In this document: in pieces, positions 50,250-61,814 of the stretch
How the letters are laid out: each line of letters starts with the position of its first letter
Numbering within the stretch: the first letter of the stretch is position 1
NCBI GenBank assembly: GCA_001695595.3
Contig: MBPM02000055.1
Coordinates: 496,001-560,000 of the forward strand
Reading direction: 5' to 3'
DNA length: 64,000 nt
DNA from: Plasmopara viticola
Taxonomy: Eukaryota > Oomycota > Peronosporomycetes > Peronosporales > Peronosporaceae
Notes under the pieces: model-generated
Seen by the model: the letters and a program-made list of their open reading frames with translations, nothing else
Database searches by the model: none
Told to the model about the DNA's origin: nothing
Made by a program: the position numbers and the translations under genes

Positions 50250-52023
50250 GCAAGGACGTATCTGTGGCCATACACCGTCTCAGCGCTTCAAAAGAATGCT
50301 TATACATAGTGTTGAAGCTTTATTGGGTCTGAGCATGTCTAGACCGAAAGAAAGGACGTATCTTTGGCCATACAGCGTCTCAGCGCGTCAAAAGAATACG
50401 TGTACACAGCGTTGTGGCTCTATTGCGTCTGTGCATGTCTAGACGATAGCAAGAACGTATCTGTAACCATTCAGCGTCTCAGCTCGTCAAAAGAATGCGT
50501 GTACACTGCGTTGCGGCTTACTAACTTGTGCATGTTTAGAGCGATAGAAAGGACGTATCTGTGGCCATACAGCGTCTGAGCGCTTCAAAAGAATGCGTGT
50601 ACACACCGTTGTGGCTCTATCGCGTCTGTGCACGCCTAAACCGATAGAAAGGACGTATCTGTGGCCTAACAGTGTCTCAGCGCTTCAAAAGAATGCGTGT
50701 ACACACCGATGTGGCTCTATTGCGTCTGTACACGTCTAAACCGATAGAAAGGACGTATCTGTGGCCATACAGCGTCTCAGCGCGTCAAAAAAATGCGTAT
50801 ACACTGCGTTGTGGCTGTACTTTGTCTGTGCATGTTCGGACTGATAGAAAGGACGTATCTGTGGCCATACAGAGTCTTGGCGCTTCATAACAATGCCTTT
50901 ACACTGCGTTATCGCTCGCTTGCGTCTGAGCATGTCTAGACCGAAAGAAAGGACGTATCTTTGGCCATACAGCGTCTCAGCGCGTCAAAAGAATACGTAT
51001 ACACAGCGTTGTGGCTCTATTGCGTCTGTGCATGTCTAGACGATAGCAAGAACGTATCTGTAACCATTCAGCGTCTCAGCTCGTCAAAAGAATGCGTGTA
51101 CACTGCGTTGCGGCTTACTAACTTGTGCATGTTTAGAGCGATAGAAAGGACGTATCTTTGGCCATACAGCGTCTCAGCGCGTCAAAAGAATACGTGTACA
51201 CAGCGTTGTGGCTCTATTGCGTCTGTGCATGTCTAGACGATAGCAAGGACGTATCTGTAACCATTCAGCGTCTCAGCTCGTCAAAAGAATGCGTGTACAC
51301 TGTGTTGCGGCTTACTAACTTGTGCATGTTTAGAGCGATAGAAAGGACGTATCTGTGGCCATACAGTGTCTCAGCGCTTCAAAAGAATGCGTGTACACAC
51401 CGATGTGGCTCTATCGCGTCTGTGCACGTCTAAATCGATAGAAAGGACGTATCTGTGGCCATACAGCGTCTCAGCGCTTTAAAAGAATGCGTGTACACTG
51501 TGTTGTGGCTCTATTGCGTCTGTGCATGTCTAAACCGATAGAAAAGACGGGTCTGTAACCATTCAGCGTCTCAGCACGTCAAAAGAATCTGTGTACACTG
51601 CGTTATGACTTAACTACGTCTGTGCATGTCTGGACGGATAAAAAGGACGTATCTGTGGCCATACAGAGTCTTGGCGCTTCATAACAATGCCTTTACACTG
51701 CGTTGTCGCTCGCTTGCGTCAGTGCATGTCTAGACTGATAGAAAGGACGTATATGTGGCCATACAGCGTCTTAGCGCGTCAAAAGAATGCGTGTACACTT
51801 CGATGTGGCTTAACTACGTCTGTGCACGTCTGGGCTGATGGAAAGGACGTATCTGTGGCCATAGCGTGTCTCAGCGCTTTAAAAGAATGCGTGTACACTG
51901 CGTTGTGGCTCTATTGCGTCTGTGCGTGTCTAGAACGATAGCAAGGACGTATCTGTAACCATTCAGCGTCTCAACTCGTCAAAACATTGCGTTTACACTG
52001 CGTTGTGGCTTAATTGCGTCTGT
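50250..52023 (+). repeat. Expanded HOR D unit (980 + 794 bp)
   Basis: The monomer pair GGACGTATCTTTGGCCATAC with AAAAGAATACG occurs at 50364, 50961 and 51158, spaced 597 and 197 bp. Those two insertions (6-mer and 2-mer duplications) account exactly for the extra 794 bp over a 980-bp unit. Confidence 0.85.
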
Positions 52024-52182
52024 GCAAGGACGTATCTGTGGCCATACACCGTCTCAGCGCTTCAAAAGAATGCTTATACATAGTGTTGAAGCTTTATTGG
52101 GTCTGAGCATGTCTAGACCGAAAGAAAGGACGTATCTTTGGCCATACAGCGTCTCAGCGCGTCAAAAGAATACGTGTACACA

Positions 52183-53941
52183 GCGTTGTGGCTCTATTGC
52201 GTCTGTGCATGTCTAGACGATAGCAAGAACGTATCTGTAACCATTCAGCGTCTCAGCTCGTCAAAAGAATGCGTGTACACTGTGTTGCGGCTTACTAACT
52301 TGTGCATGTTTAGAGCGATAGAAAGGACGTATCTGTGGCCATACAGTGTCTGAGCGCTTCAAAAGAATGCGTGTACACACCGTTGTGGCTCTATCGCGTC
52401 TGTACACGTCTAAACCGATAGAAAGGACGTATCTGTGGCCATACAGCGTCTCTGCGCGTCAAAAAAATGCGTATACACTGCGTTGTGGCTTAACTTTGTC
52501 TGTGCATGTTCGGACTGATAGAAAGGACGTATCTGTGGCCATACAGAGTCTTGGCGCTTCATAACAATGCCTTTACACTGCGTTATCGCTCGCTTGCGTC
52601 TGTGCATGTCTAGACCGATAGAAAGGACGTATCTGTGGCCATACAGCGTTTCAGCGCTTCAAAAGTATGCTTATACACTGCGTTGTGGCTTAACTACGTC
52701 TGTGCATGTCTAGACCGATAGCAACGACGTATCTGAAACCATTCAGCGTCTCAGCCACTCAAAAGAATGCGTGTACACTGCGTTGTGGCTTAACTTCGTC
52801 TGTGCATGTCTAGACCGATAAAAAGGACGTATCTGTGGCCATATAGCATCTCATTGCTTTAAAAGAATGCGTGTACTCAGCGTTGTGGCTCTATTGCTTC
52901 TGTGCATGTCTAGACCGATAGAAATGACATATCTCTTGCCATCTAGCGTCTCAGCGCGTCAAAAGAATGCTTTTACTCTTCGTTGTGGCTTTATTTTGTC
53001 TGTACATGTCTAGACCGATAGAAAGGACGTATCTGTAACCATTCATCGTCTCAACTCGTCAAAACATTGCGTTTACACTGCGTTGTGGCTCTATTGCGTC
53101 TGTGCATGTCTAGACGATAGCAAGAACGTATCTGTAACCATTCAGCGTCTCAGCTCGTCAAAAGAATGCGTGTACACTGTGTTGCGGCTTACTAACTTGT
53201 GCATGTTTAGAGCGATAGAAAGGACGTATCTGTGGCCATACAGTGTCTGAGCGCTTCAAAAGAATGCGTGTACACACCGTTGTGGCTCTATCGCGTCTGT
53301 ACACGTCTAAACCGATAGAAAGGACGTATCTGTGGCCATACAGCGTCTCTGCGCGTCAAAAAAATGCGTATACACTGCGTTGTGGCTTAACTTTGTCTGT
53401 GCATGTTCGGACTGATAGAAAGGACGTATCTGTGGCCATACAGAGTCTTGGCGCTTCATAACAATGCCTTTACACTGCGTTATCGCTCGCTTGCGTCTGT
53501 GCATGTCTAGACCGATAGAAAGGACGTATCTGTGGCCATACAGCGTTTCAGCGCTTCAAAAGTATGCTTATACACTGCGTTGTGGCTTAACTACGTCTGT
53601 GCATGTCTAGACCGATAGCAACGACGTATCTGAAACCATTCAGCGTCTCAGCCACTCAAAAGAATGCGTGTACACTGCGTTGTGGCTTAACTTCGTCTGT
53701 GCATGTCTAGACCGATAAAAAGGACGTATCTGTGGCCATATAGCATCTCATTGCTTTAAAAGAATGCGTGTACTCAGCGTTGTGGCTCTATTGCTTCTGT
53801 GCATGTCTAGACCGATAGAAATGACATATCTCTGGCCATCTAGCGTCTCAGCGCGTCAAAAGAATGCTTTTACTCTTCGTTGTGGCTTTATTTTGTCTGT
53901 GCATGTCTAGACCGATAGAAAGGACGTATCTGTAACCATTC
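52183..53941 (+). repeat. 897-bp (nine-monomer) tandem duplication
   Basis: Copy 1 is 52183-53079 and copy 2 runs from 53080 to about 53941. Landmarks at 52204/53101 and 52346/53243 give the 897-bp step. Only a few substitutions are seen (near 52935/53832 and 53008/53905). The unit includes the tail of HOR D plus the GCAACGACGTATCTGAAACC and CATCTCATTGC monomers that recur at the right end of the window. Confidence 0.9.
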
Positions 53942-53977
53942 AGCGTCTCAGCTCGTCAAAAGAATGCGTGTACACTT

Positions 53978-53995
53978 CGTTGTTGCGTAACAACG
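53978..53995 (+). repeat. Hairpin-forming monomer variant, copy 1
   Basis: CGTTGTTGCGTAACAACG is a 7-bp inverted repeat with a 4-base GCGT loop. Two changes from the usual CGTTGTGGCTTAACTACG-type sequence make the arms complementary. The same 18 bp occur at 55177-55194, 61729-61746 and 63828-63845, always in the same block. Confidence 0.85.
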
Positions 53996-55176
53996 TCTGT
54001 ATATGTCTTGACCGATAGAAAAGACGTATTGGTGGCCATACAACGTCTTAGCGCTTCAAAAGTATGCGTATACACTGCGTTGTGGATCTATTGCGTCTGT
54101 GCATATCTAGACCGATAGAAAGGACGTATCTGTGGCCATACAGCGTCTCGGCGCGTCAAAAGAATGCTTTTACACTTCGTTGTGGCTTTACTACGTCTGT
54201 GCATGTCTAGACCGATAGAAAGGACGTATCCGTAACCAATCATCGTCTCAGCTTGTCAAAAGAACGCGTGTACACTGCGTTGTGGCTTAACTTCGTCTGT
54301 GCATGTCTAGACCGATAAAAAGGACGTATCTGTGGCCATATAGCATCTCAGCGCTTCAAAAGTATGCTTATACACTGCGTTGTGGCTCTCTTGCGTCTGT
54401 GCATGTCTAGACCGATAGAAAGGACGTATATGTGGCCACACAGCGTCTCAGCGCGTCAAAAGAATGCGTGTACACTGCGCTGTGGCTTAACTACGTCTGT
54501 AGATGTCTGGACGGATTGAAAGGACGTATCTGTGGCCATATGGCATCTCATTGCTTCAAAAGAACGCGTGTACTCAGCGTTGTGGCTCTATCGCGTCTGT
54601 GCATGTCTAGACCGATAGAAAGGACATATCTGTGGCCATCTTGCGTCTCAGCGCGTCAAAAGAATGCGTGTACCTTGCTTTGTGGCTTTACTACGTCTGT
54701 GCATGTCTAGACCGATACAAAGGACGTATCTTTGGCCAAAAGCGTCTCAGCGTTTCAAAAGAATGCGTGTACACTGCGTTGTGGCATAACTACATCTGTG
54801 CATGTCTAGACCTAAAGAAAGGACGTATCTGTGGCCATACAGCGTCTCAGCGCGTGAAAAGAATGCGTGTACACTGCGTTGTGGCTTAACTTCGTCTGTG
54901 CATGTCTAGACCGATAAAAAGGACGTATCTGTGGCCATATAGCATCTCATTGCTTCAAAAGAATGCGTGTACTCAGCTTTGTGGCTCTATTGCTTCTGTG
55001 CATGTCTAGACCGATAGAAAGGACATATCTCTGGACATCTAGCGTCTCAGCGCGTCAAAAGAATGCTTTTACACTTCGTTGTGGCTTTACTTTGTCTGTG
55101 CATGTCTAGACCGATAGAAAGGATGTATCTGTAACCATTCAGCGTCTCAGCTCGTCAAAAGAATGCGTGTACACTT

Positions 55177-55194
55177 CGTTGTTGCGTAACAACG
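55177..55194 (+). repeat. Hairpin-forming monomer variant, copy 2
   Basis: Identical 18-bp inverted repeat; flanking monomers match those at 53.98 kb. Confidence 0.85.
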
Positions 55195-56230
55195 TCTGTA
55201 TATGTCTAGACCGATAGAAAGGACGTATTGGTGGCCATACAACGTTTTAGCGCTTCAAAGGTATGCATATACACTGCGTTGTGGCTCTATTGCGTCTGTG
55301 CATGTCTAGACCGATAGAAAGGACGTATCTGTGGCCATACAGCGTCTCAGCGCGTCAAAAGAATGCTTTTACACTTCGTTGTGGCTTTACTACGTCTGTG
55401 CATATCTAGACCGATAGAAAGGACGTATCCGTAACCATTCAGCGTCTCAGCTCGTCAAAAAAATGCGTGTACACTGCGTTGTGGCTTATTTTCGTCTGTG
55501 CATGTCTAGACCGATAAAAAGGACGTATCTGTGGCCATATAGCATCTCAGCGCTTCAAAAGTATGCTTATACACTGCGTTGTGGCTCTATTGCGTCTGTG
55601 CATGTCAAGACCGATTGAAAGGACGTATCTGTGGCCATAGAGCGTCTCAGCGCGTCTCACCGCGTCAAAAGAATGCTTATACACTACGTTGTAGCTTAAC
55701 TACGTCTGTGATGTCTAGACCGAAAGAGAGGACGTATCTGTGGCCATACAGCGTCTCAGCGCTTCAAAAGTATGCTTATACACTGCGTTGTGGCTCTCTT
55801 GCGTCTGTGCATGTCTAGACCGATAGAAAGGACGAATCTGTGGCCACACAGCGTCTCAGCGCGTCAAAAGAATGCGTGTACACTGCGCCGTGGCTTAACT
55901 ACGTCTGTAGATGTCTGGACGGATTGAAAGGCCGTATCTGTGGCCATATAGTATCTCATTGCTTCAAAAGAACGCGTGTACTCAGCGTTGTGGCTGTATT
56001 GCGTCCGGGCATGTCTAGACCAATAGAAAGGACATATCTGTGGCCATCTTGCGTCTCAGCGCGTCAAAAGAATGCGTGTACCTTGCTTTGTGGCTTTACT
56101 AGGTCTGTGCATGTCTAGACCGATACAAAGGACGTATCTGTGGCCAAAAGCGTCTCAGCGCGTCAAAAGAATGCGTGTACACTGCGTTGTGGCATAACTA
56201 CGTCTGTGCATGTCTAGACCGATAGAAAGA

Positions 56231-59200
56231 ACGTATCTGTGGCCAAATGCGTTTCAGCACTTCAAAAGTATGCTTATACACTGCGTTGTGGCTCTATTGC
56301 GTCTGTGCATGTCTAAACCGATAGAAAAGACGGGTCTGTAACCATTCAGCGTCTCAGCGCGACAAAAGAATGCGTGTACACTGCGTTATGACTTAACTAC
56401 GTCTGTGCATGTCTGGACGGATAGAAAGGACGTATCTGTGGCCATACAGAGTCTTGGCGCTTCATAACAATGCCTTTACACTGCGTTGTCGCTCGCTTGC
56501 GTCTGTGTATGTCTAGACCGATAGAAAGGACGTATCTGTGGCCATGCAGCGTCTCAGCGCGTCAAAAGAATACGTGTACACTTCGTTGTGGCTTAACTAC
56601 GTTTGTGCATGTCTGGACTGATAGCAAGGACGTATCTGTGGCCATAGCGTGTCTCAGCGCGTCAAAAGAATGCGTGTACACTGCGTTGTGGCTCTATTGC
56701 GTCTGTGCATGTCTAGACCGATAGCAAGAACGTATCTGTAACCATTCAGCGTCTCAGCTCGTCAAAAGAATGCGTGTACACTGTGTTGCGGCTTACTAAC
56801 TTGTGCATGTTTAGAGCGATAGAAAGGACGTATCTGTGGCCATACAGTGTCTGAGCGCTTCAAAAGAATGCGTGTACACACCGTTGTGGCTCTATCGCGT
56901 CTGTACACGTCTAAACCGATAGAAAGGACGTATCTGTGGCCATACAGCGTCTCTGCGCGTCAAAAAAATGCGTATACACTGCGTTGTGGCTTAACTTTGT
57001 CTGTGCATGTTCGGACTGATAGAAAGGACGTATCTGTGGCCATACAGAGTCTTGGCGCTTCATAACAATGCCTTTACACTGCGTTATCGCTCGCTTGCGT
57101 CTGTGTATGTCTAGACCGATAGAAAGGACGTATCTGTGGCCATGCAGCGTCTCAGCGCGTCAAAAGAATACGTGTACACTTCGTTGTGGCTTAACTACGT
57201 TTGTGCATGTCTGGACTGATAGCAAGGACGTATCTGTGGCCATAGCGTGTCTCAGCGCGTCAAAAGAATGCGTGTACACTGCGTTGTGGCTCTATTGCGT
57301 CTGTGCATGTCTAGACCGATAGCAAGGACGTATCTGTAACCATTCAGCGTCTCAACTCGTCAAAAGAATGCGTTTACATTGCGTTGTGGCTTAATTGTGT
57401 CTGTGCAAGGACGTATCTGTGGCCATACACCGTCTCAGCGCTTCAAAAGAATGCTTATACATAGTGTTGAAGCTTTATTGGGTCTGAGCATGTCTAGACC
57501 GAAAGAAAGGACGTATCTTTGGCCATGCAGCGTCTCAGCGCGTCAAAAGAATACGTGTACACTGCGTTGTGCTCTCTTGCGTCTGTGCATGTCTAGACCG
57601 ATAGCAAGGACGTATCTGTAACCATTCAGCGTCTCAGCGCGTCAAAAGAATGCGTGTACACTTCGTTGTGGCTTAACTACGTCTGTGCATGTCTGGACTG
57701 ATGGAAAGGACGTATCTGTGGCCATACAGCGTCTCAGCGCGTCAAAAGAATGCGTGTACACTGCGTTGTGGCTCTATTGCGTCTGTGCATGTCTAGACCG
57801 ATAGCAAGGACGTATCTGTGACCATCCGGCGTCTCAGCTTGTCAAAAGAATGCGTTTACACTGCGTTGTGGCTTAATTGCGTCTGAGCAAGGACGTATCT
57901 GTGGCCATACACCGTCTCAGCGCTTCAAAAAAATGCTTATACATAGTGTTGAAGCTTTATTGGGTCTGAGCATGTCTAGCCCGAAAGAAAGGACGTATCT
58001 GTGGCCATACAGCGTCTCAGCGCTTTAAAAGATTGCGTGTACACAGCTTTCTGGCTCTATTGCGTCTGTGCACGTCTAGACCGATAGAAAGGACCTATCT
58101 GCGGCCATACAGCGTCCCATCGCGTCAAAAGAATACGTGTACACAGCGTTGTGGCTCTATTGCGTCTGTGCATGTCTAGACCGATAGCAAGGACGTATCT
58201 GTAACCATTCAGCGTCTCAGCGCGTCAAAAGAATGCGTGTACACTGCGTTGTGGCTCTATTGCGTCTGTGCATGTCTAGACCGATAGCAAGGACGTATCT
58301 GTGCCCATCCGGCGTCTCAGCTTGTCAAAAGAATGCGTTTACACTGCGTTGTAGCTTAATTGCGTCTGAGCAAGGACGTATCTATGGCCATACACCGTCT
58401 CAGCGCTTCAAAAGAATGCTTATACATAGTGTTGAAGCTTTATTGGGTCTGAGCATGTCTAGACCGAAAGAAAGGACGTATCTGTGGCCATACAGCGTCT
58501 CAGCGCTCTAAAAGATTGCGTGTACACTGCGTTCTGGCTCTATTGCGTCTGTGCACGTCTAGACCGATAGAAAGGACGTATCTGTGGCCATACAGCGTCT
58601 CAGCGCGTCAAAAGAATGCGTGTACATAGCGTTGTGGCTCTATTGCGTCTGTGCATATCTAGACCGATAGCAAGGACGTGTTTGTAACCATTCAGCGTCT
58701 TAGCTCGTCAAAGAATGCTTGTACACTGCGTCGCGGCTTAACTTTGTCTGTGCATGTCTAGATCGATAGAAAGGACGTTTCTGTAGCCATACAGCCTTTC
58801 AGCGCGTCAAAAGAATGCGTGTACACTGCATTCTGACTAAACTACGTCGGTACATGTCTGGACGGATAGAAAGGACGTATCTGTGGCCATACATAGTCTC
58901 AGCGCTTTATAACAATGCCTTTACACTACATTGTCGCTCGCTTGCGTCTGTGCATGTCTAGACCGATAATAAGGACGTATCAGTGGCCATACAGCGTCTT
59001 AGCGCGTCAAAAGAATGCGTGTACACTTCGTTGTGGCATAACTACGTCTGTGCATGTCTTGACTGATGAAAAGGACGTATCTGTGGCCATACAGCGTCTC
59101 AGCGCGTCAAAAGAATGCGTGTACACTGCGTTGTGGCTCTATTGCGTCTGTGCACGCCTAAACCGATAGAAAGGACGTATCGGTGGCCATACAGCGTCTC

Positions 59201-59400
59201 AGCGCGTCAAAAGAATACGTGTACACAGCGTTCTGGCTCTATTGCGTCTGTGCATGTCTAGACCGAAAGCAAGGACGTATCTGTAACCATTCAGCGTCTC
59301 AGCTCGTCAAAAGAATGCGTGTACACTGCGTTGCGGCTTAACTTCGTCTGTGCATGTCCGGACTGATAGAAAAGACGTATCTGTGGCCATACAGAGTCTT
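56231..59400 (+). repeat. Rearranged HOR D-like monomers with 598-bp and 483-bp duplications
   Basis: AGTCTTGGCGCTTCATAAC at about 56448 recurs at 57046, a 598-bp (6-mer) tandem step matching to about 57340. The 83-bp deletion monomer recurs at 57405, 57887 and 58370 (steps 482 and 483, a 5-mer). From 58.6 to 59.2 kb the order resembles 43.9-44.5 kb (TTCTGACTAAACTACG, CTAGACCGATAATAAGG). The whole stretch looks like a mosaic of pieces of HOR D and its left flank. Confidence 0.82.
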
Positions 59401-59460
59401 GGCGCTTCATAACAATGCCTTTACACTGCGTTGTTGCTCGCTTGCGTCTGTGCATGTCTA

Positions 59461-60240
59461 GACCGATAGAAAGGAAGTATCTGTGGCCATACAGCGTCTC
59501 AGCGCGTCAAAAGAATTCGTATACACTGCGTTGTGGCTTAACTTCGTCTGTGCATGTCCGGACTGATAGAAAAGACGTATCTGTGGCCATACAGAGTCTT
59601 GGCGCTTCATAACAATGCATTTACACTGCGTTGTGGCTTAACTTTGTCTGTGCATGTCTAGACCGATAGAAAGGACGTATCTGTGGCCATACAGCGTCTC
59701 AGCGCTTCAACAGAATGCGTGTTCACAGCGTTGTGGCTCTATTGCGTCTGTGCACGTCTAGACCGATAGAAAGGACGTATCTGTGGCCATACAGCGTCTC
59801 AGCGCGTCAAAAGAATTCGTATACACTGCGTTGTGGCTTAGCTTCGTCTGTGCATGTCCGGACTGATAGAAAAGACGTATCTGTGGCCATACAGAGTCTT
59901 GGCGCTTCATAACAATGCCTTTACACTGCGTTGTGGCTTAACTTCGTCTGTGCATGTCTAGACCGATAGAAAGGACGTATCCGTAACCAATCAGCGTCTC
60001 AGCTCGTCAAAAGAATGCGTGTACACAGCGTTGGGGCTCTATTGCGTCTGTGCACGTCTAGACCGATAGAAATGACGTATCTGTGGCCATACAGCGTCTC
60101 AGCGCGTCAAAAGAATTCGTATACACTGCGTTGTGGCTTAACTTCGTCTGTGCATGTCCGGACTGATAGAAAAGACGTATCTGTGGCCATACAGAGTCTT
60201 GGCGCTTCATAACAATGCCTTTACACTGCGTTGTCGCTCG
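59461..60240 (+). repeat. 300-bp (three-monomer) tandem repeat
   Basis: A trio containing AAGAATTCGTATACACTGCG, GTCCGGACTGATAG and CAGAGTCTTGGCGCTTCAT recurs at exact 300-bp steps from 59461, 59761 and 60061. The third copy merges into the 500-bp repeats. Confidence 0.88.
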
Positions 60241-61814
60241 CTTGCGTCTGTGCATGTCTAGACCGAAAGAGAGGACGTATCTGTGGCCATACAGCGTCTC
60301 AGCGCTTCAAAAGTATGCTTATACACTGCGTTGTGGCTTAACTACGTCTGTGCATGTCTAGACCGATAGCAACGACGTATCTGAAACCATTCAGCGTCTC
60401 AGCCACTCAAAAGAATGCGTGTACACTGCGTTGTGGCTTAACTTCGTCTGTGCATGTCTAGACCGATAAAAAGGACGTATCTGTAACCATTCAGCGTCTC
60501 AGCTCGTCAAAAGAATGCGTGTACACTGCGTTGCGGCTTAACTTCGTCTGTGCATGTCTAGAGCGGTAGATAGGACGTATCTGTGGCCATACAGCGTCTC
60601 AGCGCGTCAAAAGAATGCGTGTACACTGCGTTGTGGCTTAACTACGTCTGTGCATGTCCGGACTGATAGAAAAGACGTATCTGTGGCCATACAGAGTCTT
60701 GGCGCTTCATAACAATGCCTTTACACTGCGTTGTCGCTCGCTTGCGTCTGTGCATGTCTAGACCGAAAGCGAGGACGTATCTGTGGCCATACAGCGTCTC
60801 AGCGTTTCAAAAGTATGCTTATACACTGCGTGGTGGCTTAACTACGTCTGTGCATGTCTAGACCGATAGCAACGACGTATCTGAAACCATTCAGCGTCTC
60901 AGCCACTCAAAAGAGTGCGTGTACACTGCGTTGTGGCTTAACTTCGTCTGTGCATGTCTAGACCGATAAAAAGGACGTATCTGTAACCATTCAGCGTCTC
61001 AGCTCGTCAAAAGAATGCGTGTACACTGCGTTGCGGCTTAACTTCGTCTGTGCATTTCTAGAGCGGTAGATAGGACGTATCTGTGGCCATACAGCGTCTC
61101 AGCGCGTCAAAAGAATTCGTATACACTGCGTTGTGGCTCAACTTCGTCTGTGCATGTCCGGACTGATAGAAAAGACGTATCTGTGGCCATACAGAGTCTT
61201 GGCGCTTCATAACAATGCCTTTACACTGCGTTGTTGCTCGCTTGCGTCTGTGCATGTCTAGACCGATAGAAAGGACGTATCTGTGGCCATACAGCGTCTC
61301 AGCGCTTCAAAAGTATGCTTATACACTGCGTTGTGGCTTAACTACGTCTGTGCATGTCTAGACCGATAGCAACGACGTATCTGAAACCATTCAGCGTCTC
61401 AGCCACTCAAAAGAATGCGTGTACACTGCGTTGTGACTTAACTTCGTCTGTGCATGTCTAGACCGATAAAAAGGACGTATCTGTGGGCATATAGCATCTC
61501 ATTGCTTCAAAAGAATGCGTGTACTCAGCGTTGTGGCTCTATTGCTTCTGTGCATGTCTAGACCGATAGAAATGACATATCGCTGGCCATCTAGCGTCTC
61601 AGCGCGTCAAGAGAATGCTTTTACACTTCGTTGTGGCTTTACTTTGTCTGTGCATGTCTAGACCGATAGAAAGGACGTATCTGTAACCATATAGCGTCTC
61701 AGCTCGTCAAAAGAATGCGTGTACACTTCGTTGTTGCGTAACAACGTCTGTATATGTCTAGACCGATAGAAAGAACGTATTGGTGGCCATACAACGTCTT
61801 AGCGCTTCAAAAGT
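59715..61814 (+). repeat. HOR E copy 1 (2100 bp, 21 monomers)
   Basis: Matches 61815-63913 with an offset of 2100, then 2099 after a 1-bp difference near 62063 (CTAGACGATAG). Inside are two 500-bp (5-mer) repeats, 60231-60730 and 60731-61230, then a partial third. It also holds the CATCTCATTGC cassette with the GTTGTTGCGTAACAAC monomer at its right end. Differences from copy 2 that I saw include positions 60617, 60621 and 60644. Confidence 0.92.
61729..61746 (+). repeat. Hairpin-forming monomer variant, copy 3
   Basis: Identical 18-bp inverted repeat at the end of HOR E copy 1. Confidence 0.85.

Larger units (their letters stand above)
44580..52182 (+). repeat. HOR D: 1080/979-bp (11/10-monomer) higher-order array
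   Basis: Each unit contains one short 83-bp monomer with GTGCAAGGACG. This marker lies at 45051, 46131, 47110, 48190, 49270, 50250 and 52024, giving units of 1080, 979, 1080, 1080, 980 and 1774 bp. The 979/980-bp units lack one of two adjacent ACACCGTTGTGG or ACACCGATGTGG monomers. The two short units also share TATATGTGGCC and CTAGAACGATAG variants, so a super-unit of about 3140 bp (979+1080+1080) is visible from 46131 to 49269 and again from 49270. Confidence 0.92.
53942..56230 (+). repeat. 1199/1408-bp duplication with a two-monomer insertion
   Basis: The first part repeats with an offset of 1199 bp (53941/55140). After about 54395 the offset becomes 1408 (54432/55840), because the second copy gained about 209 bp, including GCGTCTCAGCGCGTCTCACC and a monomer with CTGTGATGTCTAG. 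Edges are approximate. Identity is lower than in HOR A, B or E. Confidence 0.8.

Noticed and set aside
59063..59069. Hammerhead ribozyme core (CTGATGA)
   Set aside because: This 7-mer arises from one substitution in one monomer. No GAAA with flanking stems follows at the right distance, and other copies read CTGATGG or CTGATAG.
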